Shown here: piece after piece, positions 7,370 through 13,398 of the stretch
Layout: every line of letters begins with the position of its first letter
How positions within the stretch are numbered: the first letter of the stretch is position 1
NCBI GenBank assembly: GCA_964407265.1
Contig: CAYOUV010000044.1
Location: forward strand, 1 to 27,907
Origin: CAYOUV01 sp964407265
GTDB taxonomy: Bacteria; Chloroflexota; Anaerolineae; Anaerolineales; Villigracilaceae
Length of the DNA: 27,907 nucleotides
Reading direction: 5' to 3'
Program-made: the position numbers and the translations under genes
The notes under the pieces: model-generated
What the model saw: only the letters and a program-made list of their open reading frames with translations
What the model was told of the DNA's origin: nothing
Databases searched by the model: none

Positions 7370-8326
7370 GTGAAACCTACACGAAGACTGTTGGTCGTTT
7401 TTCTGACTCTAAGTCTAATGACGCTCACTTGGATGCCGGCCCAGGCCCAATCCACGTCATATGAATATTTCGACGAAACCGGTCACAACCTGACGGGGGA
7501 TTTCCTGAAGTTCTATCGTAGTTTTTCCGAGCCGGAATTTATATTAGGTTATCCCCTCACTGAGCAGATCATCGGCAAGGACGGCAGGACCGTCCAGTAT
7601 TTTCAACGAGCGCGCTTCGAACTGGACCCGAGTCAGCCGGAGGGAAAGCGCGTGCACCTGACCCCACTTGGACGTGCTGCTGATACAAACCTCACGAGCG
7701 ACCAGATCGACGCCTACAACCCCAACGCCTGCCGCTACTACTCCGAGACCGGTTACCCAATCTGCTTTGCATTCCTGGATTTTTTTGATAAATATGGCGG
7801 AATTGCCGCTTTTGGATACCCAATCTCCAGCTTTATTTACCGGGATGGCCTGATCGTCCAATATTTCGAGAACGCGCGTTTTGAATGGCGCCCGTCGAAT
7901 CCAAGCGGCCAACTCGTAAGTCTGACCGACTTGGGCAGTTTCTTCTTTGAGGAGCAGCACGAAGATCCAGCGTTCAAAATGCGTGCCAAACCACTGGACA
8001 ATACCATTCAGCCTCGGGTGCTTTCGCTGATTTCGCATGCTTTCCCCGGGAAAGCCATGGCACTCAGTTCAGACCAGCAAACCATTTATGTCATCGTGCA
8101 GGATCAAACCTTGCTGCCGATCGCGAACGCGACAGTCGCAGCAACCATTACCTGGCCATCGGGAGCTCAAGAATTATTTGCTGGCATCACCGATGCTCAT
8201 GGGGTGGCCACCTTACCAATCGCTTTCACCAATCAACCCTTCGGCAGTCTGATCCACATCGCGGTCAGGGTCAATTCTCAAGGATTGACAGCCAGCACAA
8301 CCACTTCCTTCCGCATCTGGCATTGA
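7370..8326 (+). CDS. Secreted protein with two GYP/VQYF-type repeats and an Ig-like domain
   Basis: A 318-residue exported protein of unknown function. From GTG 7370 it begins MKPTRRLLVVFLTLSL, a textbook signal peptide with likely cleavage after AQA (residue 26). Two homologous repeats follow: residues 35-101 and 124-189 share GYP(L/I)...I..DG..VQYF..ARFE..PS.P.G..V.LT.LG. Proteins with this repeat are, in my recollection, common in Chloroflexota and largely uncharacterised. Residues about 222-318 look like a bacterial Ig-like or carboxypeptidase-regulatory domain (ANATVAATITWPSG, TDAHGVATLPIAF). Cys121 and Cys132 could form a disulfide. An ATG at 7361 is in frame but lies inside the -10 box and lacks a ribosome site, so I prefer 7370. 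It may act at the cell surface near the polysaccharide genes, but that is only context. Confidence 0.8.
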   Translation: MKPTRRLLVVFLTLSLMTLTWMPAQAQSTSYEYFDETGHNLTGDFLKFYRSFSEPEFILGYPLTEQIIGKDGRTVQYFQRARFELDPSQPEGKRVHLTPLGRAADTNLTSDQIDAYNPNACRYYSETGYPICFAFLDFFDKYGGIAAFGYPISSFIYRDGLIVQYFENARFEWRPSNPSGQLVSLTDLGSFFFEEQHEDPAFKMRAKPLDNTIQPRVLSLISHAFPGKAMALSSDQQTIYVIVQDQTLLPIANATVAATITWPSGAQELFAGITDAHGVATLPIAFTNQPFGSLIHIAVRVNSQGLTASTTTSFRIWH

Positions 8327-8332
8327 TCAATT

Positions 8333-9016
8333 TCACAACAGGTCATTTAAATTAAAGACTGGCCCAGCTTTGCAGGCCAGTTTATAACCACGCCTGACAG
8401 TCACGGCACAGATGCCGCATTCAGCCATCCCACCGCAGGGCATGGACGTATGGATGAAAGCTTGGGCAACCGGGCGAAGCGGCGCATCATAATCAAGTCC
8501 GAGCCGTTCGCGTAACCCCGGCAGTTGCTCAGGGCGGAGGTCGAGTGCCAGGTAATCCGCCCAGGCTAAGACCTCCGGCAATGCCGCCAGCGGGTGGACT
8601 TCCACTTCGGCAGGCAGTTCTGACGGGAGATGGTCACTGACCAACGACACGGAAGCCTCCCGTTCCATCCCGGCAAACAATAAGGGCAACAAACGAGCGG
8701 AAGATTCGCCTAAGGCAACCAGGGCGATATTTTTCACAGAGTGAGGCATTTGGAAACCATGACCAAGAGGTCCGCGCAGGGAAAGCCGGGTGCCGGGGGG
8801 CCAGCCTCGCGGCCAGGCAGCGGATGCGAGAAAGCCTCTCGGGCTGGGACTGGTATTGAACAGGGGAACCGGCAGCAAAGAATTCGAATCGTCAGGCGCG
8901 TACGCCAGCAGATATTGTCCGGGCGCAGGGATTAATTCTGACGGGCAGGCAATCCGCGCAGCAGCGCGATCCTGATTCAAATAGACTTCGAGCACTTCCC
9001 CAACGGCCTTTCCCAT
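8333..9016 (-). CDS. PyrK-like 2Fe-2S electron transfer protein (orphan)
   Basis: A 227-residue protein resembling the electron-transfer subunit of dihydroorotate dehydrogenase (PyrK). The C-terminus carries Cys194, Cys200, Cys203 and Cys215 in MPCGGMAECGICAV...LACKAGPVF, a C-x5-C-x2-C-x11-C iron-sulfur site ending in the GPVF typical of PyrK. The N-terminal half (GQYLLAY, GTRLSLRGPLGHGF) matches the ferredoxin-reductase beta-barrel. The usual FAD motif after the barrel is replaced by PVPLFNTSP, and the NAD loop by LVALGESSARLLPLL. Flavin or NAD binding may therefore be changed or lost. No pyrD lies nearby; the gene stands alone, convergent with the secreted-repeat gene (6-nt gap). No ribosome site is visible before the ATG. 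Confidence 0.75.
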   Translation of the reverse strand: MGKAVGEVLEVYLNQDRAAARIACPSELIPAPGQYLLAYAPDDSNSLLPVPLFNTSPSPRGFLASAAWPRGWPPGTRLSLRGPLGHGFQMPHSVKNIALVALGESSARLLPLLFAGMEREASVSLVSDHLPSELPAEVEVHPLAALPEVLAWADYLALDLRPEQLPGLRERLGLDYDAPLRPVAQAFIHTSMPCGGMAECGICAVTVRRGYKLACKAGPVFNLNDLL

Positions 9017-9070
9017 AGCCGCATGCTATCATGCTTTGAGCGGGCAGACAAGACGCAAGCCGGATGCGGT

Positions 9071-9076
9071 TATAAT
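9071..9076 (+). promoter_or_regulatory. -10 box of prohibitin-like gene
   Basis: A perfect TATAAT sits 33 nt upstream of the start codon, giving an expected leader of about 27 nt that includes GGAGG. No good -35 is seen at 16-18 nt. Confidence 0.4.
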
Positions 9077-9109
9077 TTATGCAACCATTGGTAAATTTCT
9101 GGAGGAGAA

Positions 9110-10141
9110 ATGAACATTGCTAGTTTACTGCAAGGGGTAGCCTCGGTTTCGTGGCTGGCGGTCGTTGGCGTGCTTGCGCTGCTGATCGTGCGTGCTTCGC
9201 GTCAGCAAGGCACGAAAGGGTTCGGCTCACTACTGATCGGTGTGCTGGTACTTGCCATCCTGATGACCACAGTCGGCGCAGGGCTGGTTTTCCTGCAGCC
9301 CGAAGAACGGGGTGTGGTCATCTCAGCCTTCGCACCCAAAGGCTATCGAGAGCAGGCCTTGCAGCCCGGCCTGCGTTGGGTCATCCCATTTGCTGAGACG
9401 GTGGTTAAATACCCCATCTCCAAGCAAACCTATACGATGTCGATTGCACCGTCCGAGGGACAGATATTCGGAGATGACTCGGTCACGGCCCGCACGCAAG
9501 ATGGCCAGGAAATCTTCGTGGATGCCTCGGTAATTTTTGCGGTCAATCCTGCAAATGTAATCGATATTCATATTGCCTGGCAAGATCGCTATGACGTGGA
9601 CCTGGTTCGTCCAGTATCACGTGGCATCATCCGCGACGCTGTTTCGCAATACCGCGTGGAAGAGGTCGTCAGTTCCAAGCGCTTTGACATGACCAAGCAG
9701 ATCCGAGCAAATCTAGAGAAAAAACTCGCCGATAACGGTCTGCTCCTGATCGACTTCGTTCTGCGCAACATCACCTTCTCGGATGAATATGCCAATTCAG
9801 TCGAACAAAAGCAGATCGCTGAACAGCAAGCGCTCCAGGCAAAGTTTGTAGTTGAGTCCAAGAAGCAGGAAGCTGAGCAAGCCCGCCAGGTGGCGCAAGG
9901 CAAGGCTGATGCGGTCGTGATTGCGTCCAAAGGCGATGCTGAGGCACGCCTGATCCAGGCGGATGCGGAAGCCAAAGCGCTCAAGTTGATCGCCGACGTG
10001 GTCAAGAACAATCCTGCACTCCTGCAATACGAGTACATATCGCAGTTGTCACCAAACATTCAGGTCATGCTGCTGCCAAACAACGCACCATTTATTCTTC
10101 CGCTGCCAAACACGAACAGTCCATTGACCACTCCGCAATAA
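9110..10141 (+). CDS. Prohibitin-like SPFH-domain membrane protein
   Basis: A 343-residue protein with two predicted membrane segments (about residues 12-28 and 40-62) followed by an SPFH domain starting PEERGVVISAFAPKGYRE. The domain contains PGLRWVIPF and SRGIIRDAVSQYRVEEV. A long Ala/Gln/Glu/Lys coiled coil (residues about 235-300) and a Pro/Asn-rich tail complete it. The layout resembles prohibitin more than the slipin encoded at 3210-4133. Such proteins form large membrane-attached rings and often modulate proteases or lipid domains. No NfeD or FtsH partner is adjacent. GGAGG lies 4 nt before the ATG, and a strong terminator follows 10 nt after the stop. Confidence 0.88.
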   Translation: MNIASLLQGVASVSWLAVVGVLALLIVRASRQQGTKGFGSLLIGVLVLAILMTTVGAGLVFLQPEERGVVISAFAPKGYREQALQPGLRWVIPFAETVVKYPISKQTYTMSIAPSEGQIFGDDSVTARTQDGQEIFVDASVIFAVNPANVIDIHIAWQDRYDVDLVRPVSRGIIRDAVSQYRVEEVVSSKRFDMTKQIRANLEKKLADNGLLLIDFVLRNITFSDEYANSVEQKQIAEQQALQAKFVVESKKQEAEQARQVAQGKADAVVIASKGDAEARLIQADAEAKALKLIADVVKNNPALLQYEYISQLSPNIQVMLLPNNAPFILPLPNTNSPLTTPQ

Positions 10142-10151
10142 AATGCGCTCC

Positions 10152-10181
10152 CGGGGCGGCAGGATTACCGCCCCGATTTTT
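10152..10181 (+). terminator. Intrinsic terminator after the prohibitin-like gene, abutting selD
   Basis: An 8-bp GC stem (CGGGGCGG/CCGCCCCG, loop CAGGATTA) is followed by ATTTTT. It ends only 9 nt before the selD ATG, so any promoter for selD must lie upstream of it or within it. Confidence 0.85.
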
Positions 10182-10190
10182 AAGGTGAAA

Positions 10191-11258
10191 ATGGCTCAAG
10201 AACACAAACCATCCGGAAAACAAATACGGCTGACGACCTTATCGTCATGCGCAGGTTGAGCGTCTAAACTAAGCGCGGAAGCGCTGGCGCAGGTTCTGCG
10301 CCCGGTTAAAACCCTGTTCAAGCCGGAGGCTTACCCCGATTTGTTAGTCGGACTCGAGGGTCCGGATGATGCTGCCGTGTGGCGCATCGACGATGAGCGC
10401 GCCCTGGTTGTGACGACTGACTTCTTCACACCAGTGGTGGATACGCCTTATGAATACGGTGCGATCGCAGCTGCCAACAGCTTGTCCGATGTCTACGCCA
10501 TGGGTGGACAACCATTCCTGGCGCTGAACATAGCTGCCCTGCCCCCGGATCTGCCAGCCGAATTAGGGAGTGAAATTCTGCGCGGCGGTGCAGAAAAAGC
10601 CCGGGAAGCGGGAGTGGTGATCGCCGGCGGACACACGGTCCAGGACAAGGAGCCCAAATATGGCCTGGTCGTAATTGGATTCGTTCACCCGGGTAAAATG
10701 CTGACCAAGAGCGGTGCCCATCCCGATGACATTTTAGTGCTGACCAAACCGCTTGGCTTTGGCACCACCACAACCGCCATCAAACAGGAAAAAGCCTCCG
10801 AGGCTGACATTCGGGAAGTGATCGATTGGATGATGCGCCTGAACAAGTCCGCCGGGGAATTGGCACTCGAATTCGGCTTGCAGGGTGGAACGGACATCAC
10901 CGGTTTCAGCCTGCTGGGCCACGGGTACGAGTTAGGCGCCGCATCCGGTGTTGGCCTACGCTTCGATTACGCAAAAATCCCATTTATCTCCGGTGCCCGC
11001 AAACACGCCGAAGCCTGGACCTTCCCCGGCGGCGCGTCCGACAATCGCCTCCATTTCGGGCCACAGGTGCGCTTCGCGCCCGGCATCGACGAAGCCAGCC
11101 AGATGCTGCTCTTCGATCCTCAGACCAGCGGCGGTTTGCTGCTCTGCGTGCCGCCTGATAAAATCGATGGGTTCCTGTCTCGGGCGCGCGAAATCAACCA
11201 GCCGGCTTGGACGGTTGGCGAGGTTACTAAAGCACAGGGAATAATGGTAAAGGAGTAA
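10191..11258 (+). CDS. selD: Selenide, water dikinase, a selenocysteine-containing SelD (UGA recoded)
   Basis: SelD makes selenophosphate from selenide and ATP, the selenium donor for selenocysteine synthesis. From ATG 10191 (AAGGTG just before it) the frame runs to 11258 with a single in-frame TGA at 10257-10259, codon 23. The context RLTTLSSCAG-Sec-ASKL aligns without gaps to E. coli SelD RLTQYSHGAGCGCKI: Sec23 sits on catalytic Cys17 and Lys26 on Lys20. The rest is typical: GPDDAAV, TTDFFTP, NSLSDVYAMGG, GGHT, TDITGFSLLGH, DPQTSGGLL. Total length of 355 residues fits the family (about 350), whereas a start at TTG 10341 would remove the catalytic site. Cys20 makes a CxxU pair, and E. coli Cys19 is Ser25 here. 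A small membrane protein and a deaminase follow closely. Confidence 0.93.
10257..10259 (+). other. In-frame UGA selenocysteine codon of selD
   Basis: TGA at codon 23 replaces the catalytic cysteine codon of SelD. Homology continues on both sides in the same frame and there is no other in-frame stop before 11256. A frameshift therefore cannot explain it; only a base error at this codon could. Confidence 0.9.
10260..10302 (+). promoter_or_regulatory. Candidate bacterial SECIS element
   Basis: Two hairpins directly follow the UGA. The first is AGCGC-GGAA-GCGCT at 10272-10285, whose loop starts 17 nt after the UGA and opens with GG. The second is GGCGCAG-GTT-CTGCGCC at 10286-10302, whose loop starts 33 nt after the UGA. 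Bacterial SECIS hairpins for SelB have an apical loop with an early G, roughly 16-37 nt after UGA, so both fit. The first resembles the typical spacing better, while the second has the more stable stem. Confidence 0.6.
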
Positions 11259-11289
11259 GCTCATATATCCACGCATTGGGGTTGCCGAA

Positions 11290-11409
11290 GTGTTGCTCTC
11301 TTGTCTGATTGGACTGATTGGCGTTGGCCTGCCGGTGAGCATGCTGGTCCTGCTTTTTATGATCTACAACAAGCTCAAAAGCATCGAAGAGTCTCTCAAA
11401 AAAGAATGA
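11290..11409 (+). CDS. Tiny single-span membrane protein between selD and deaminase
   Basis: A 39-residue frame from GTG 11290 with a hydrophobic span LLSCLIGLIGVGLPVSM followed by LVLLFMIYN and a charged helix KLKSIEESLKKE. It ends at TGA 11407-11409, which overlaps the deaminase ATG as ATGA. The frame stays open back to 11248, and the nine extra codons from ATA 11263 (IYPRIGVAE) also look coding. AAGGAG in the last codons of selD lies 7 nt before that ATA, so a 48-residue protein from a rare AUA start is possible. The family is unknown to me. Its position, fused by overlap to the deaminase gene, supports real translation. Confidence 0.6.
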   Translation: MLLSCLIGLIGVGLPVSMLVLLFMIYNKLKSIEESLKKE

Positions 11410-12050
11410 CCTGGGACAGTCTATCCATCCCCTGGCGAGCCGCTCTGGAACAAGCCTGGGAGGCACATTGCGCGGGTGACTTGCCTATCGGAGCGGTCAT
11501 CACCGGACCACAAGGCGAAATCCTTGCCCGGAGCCGCAATCGAATTTTCTCGGACCACGCGCCCGGGGTTCAAATTGCCGGGGATACGCTCGCTCACGCT
11601 GAAATCAATGCGCTGCTCGCCTTGCAGGCAGATAAACTCACCCGTCATGCCTGTACGCTCTATACAACGGTTGAACCTTGCCCCCTGTGCATGGGCGCAT
11701 CATACATGTCCGGTATACGCAAGCTGGCTTACGCGGCACGCGACCCGTGGGCTGGCAGCACCGACTTGCTGGGGAAAACTCCATATTTGAGTTATAAACC
11801 CGTATCCGCCAGCGGACCGCCCGATCCGAACCTGGAGACCTTCATTATCGGTTGGCAGGTGGAAAATGAATTAACCCAGCACGGGGAGGAAGCCTTGCAA
11901 CGCCATTTCATGCGGCGCTGGCAGGAAGTTCTACCGCAGGCCGTTGCCCTAGGCCTCACTCTTTACCATTCGCAAGAATTACGCCAAATGCAGTCGGCTG
12001 GGTTGGAAATCTCAGAAATTATCGACCGGATTGTAAGTCGGGTAAAATAA
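11406..12050 (+). CDS. Nucleoside/tRNA deaminase-fold zinc enzyme
   Basis: A 214-residue member of the cytidine/deoxycytidylate deaminase superfamily. The zinc site is complete: His64-Ala-Glu66 in LAHAEINALL, where Glu66 is the proton shuttle, and Cys92/Cys95 in EPCPLCMGA. The order HAE then PCxxC with MGA...SGI places it near TadA and guanine-deaminase-like enzymes, but a C-terminal extension (about residues 150-214) makes it longer than TadA, so the substrate is uncertain. The frame is open further upstream, but ATG 11406 overlapping the stop of the small membrane gene (ATGA) is the best start and gives MTWDSLSIPW. It probably shares an mRNA with selD. Confidence 0.85.
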   Translation: MTWDSLSIPWRAALEQAWEAHCAGDLPIGAVITGPQGEILARSRNRIFSDHAPGVQIAGDTLAHAEINALLALQADKLTRHACTLYTTVEPCPLCMGASYMSGIRKLAYAARDPWAGSTDLLGKTPYLSYKPVSASGPPDPNLETFIIGWQVENELTQHGEEALQRHFMRRWQEVLPQAVALGLTLYHSQELRQMQSAGLEISEIIDRIVSRVK

Positions 12051-12086
12051 TTATGACGGAGGGAATTCCCCGCCAGGTTGGAGACC

Positions 12087-13385
12087 ATGTCTGAATTTGG
12101 AACCGAAATACTGATCATCGCCATTTTGATTTTCTTTAATAACATCCTGGCGATGTCCGAGGCGGCCTTGCTGGCAGCCCGAAAAGCGCGCTTGCAGCAA
12201 CGCTTCACCGAGGGAGACAATCAAGCTGCCGCGGCCCTCAAACTGACAAACAACCCCAATTTATTCTTGTCTGTCATTCAAATCGGCATCACCCTGATCG
12301 ATGTGCTGACCGGTGCAGTTGCTGGTGCCACTTTGGCAGAGCTCGCCTCAACCGCAATTCAAAAGGTCCCTGTGCTGGCTCCGTACGCCCATTCGCTGGG
12401 ACTGGGCATCGTCGTCATCATCATCACTTACTTCTCAATCATATTAGGTGAATTGGTTCCCAAACGTCTGGCTATCCAGAATCCGGAGCGGATCGCCATA
12501 ATCGTGGCGAGGCCGATGCTGGTCATCTCGAAAATCCTTTCGCCGGTCGTGCGTTTTTTGAGTTTCTCGACGGAAGTCGTCCTGAGGATAATTGGCATGC
12601 GGCCTTCTACTGAACCACTAATCACCGAGGAGGAGATCCAGGTATTGCTGGATCAAGGCACGCAGGCCGGCATCTTCGAAGTGGCCGAACAGGATATGGT
12701 CGCCAGCATCTTCCAATTGAACGACCGACGCATCAATTCATTGATGACCCCGCGCCCCGAGATCGTCTGGTTGGACCTTCGCGATGAAACCGAAGAGATT
12801 GTGCGCAAGATTGCAGAAAGCCCCTATTCGCGCTTTCCAGTTTGCCAGGGCAGCCTGGATAACGTCCTGGGAATCGTCAAGGCCCGCGACCTGCTCGTCC
12901 CGATCCTGACCGGCGAACCGATCAAACTCAAGCAATGCCTGCAACCGGCGCTCTTCATCCCCGAGACGGCTTTTGCCTCACGTGCGTTAGATGTTTTCAA
13001 AGAAAACGGGCGTGAGCTGATGTTGATCATCGACGAATTTGGCGGCATCCAGGGTCTCCTGACGATCAATGACATTATCGAAGAAATTTTTGGTGATATC
13101 GAAACGCCTGAGCCGCAGGCGACACAGCGCCAGGACGGCTCCTGGCTGTTAGACGGCATGCTGGGTATCGACGATTTCAAGGACATCTTTCACCTGGGAG
13201 CACTACCCAACGAAAACGATTACGAGACCCTGGGCGGATTCGTGATGCTCCAGCTTGGACACATTCCCGACCCGGCTGACCAGTTCGAGTGGGAAGGCTT
13301 GCGCTTCGAAGTCGTCGACATGGACGGCCGCCGGGTGGATAAAATCCTGGTCACAACCCTGCCTGCCAAACCTGCGGCTGAATAA
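12087..13385 (+). CDS. CNNM/CorC-type transmembrane protein with CBS pair (HlyC/CorC family)
   Basis: A 432-residue membrane protein of the family formerly called hemolysin C, now linked with Mg2+/Na+ transport. The CNNM (DUF21) transmembrane domain covers about residues 1-190, with hydrophobic spans near 7-29, 60-84 and 104-120 and the conserved GELVPKR at 121-127. A pair of CBS domains follows (about 215-335; LMTPRPEIVWLDL, SRFPVCQG, LMLIIDEFGGIQGLLTINDIIEEIFGDI in order). The CorC/HlyC domain is at about 350-428. ATG 12087 has GGAG 3 nt before it; TTG 12078 would contain that site. It lies 36 nt behind the deaminase and 13 nt ahead of the transferase. Confidence 0.9.
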   Translation: MSEFGTEILIIAILIFFNNILAMSEAALLAARKARLQQRFTEGDNQAAAALKLTNNPNLFLSVIQIGITLIDVLTGAVAGATLAELASTAIQKVPVLAPYAHSLGLGIVVIIITYFSIILGELVPKRLAIQNPERIAIIVARPMLVISKILSPVVRFLSFSTEVVLRIIGMRPSTEPLITEEEIQVLLDQGTQAGIFEVAEQDMVASIFQLNDRRINSLMTPRPEIVWLDLRDETEEIVRKIAESPYSRFPVCQGSLDNVLGIVKARDLLVPILTGEPIKLKQCLQPALFIPETAFASRALDVFKENGRELMLIIDEFGGIQGLLTINDIIEEIFGDIETPEPQATQRQDGSWLLDGMLGIDDFKDIFHLGALPNENDYETLGGFVMLQLGHIPDPADQFEWEGLRFEVVDMDGRRVDKILVTTLPAKPAAE

Positions 13386-13398
13386 GTTGAGATCCGTA

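Noticed and set aside
8358..8381. 7-bp inverted repeat ACTGGCC/GGCCAGT as terminator of the secreted-repeat gene
   Set aside because: It lies within the coding end of the convergent PyrK-like gene and lacks a real T-tract.
10341..11258. selD as a conventional 305-residue gene starting at TTG 10341
   Set aside because: It would lack the catalytic Cys/Sec and Lys and has no ribosome site; the upstream frame restores the full family N-terminus.
12061..12070. Palindrome GGGAATTCCC between the deaminase and CorC genes
   Set aside because: It is short, has no T-tract or promoter nearby and is plausible by chance.
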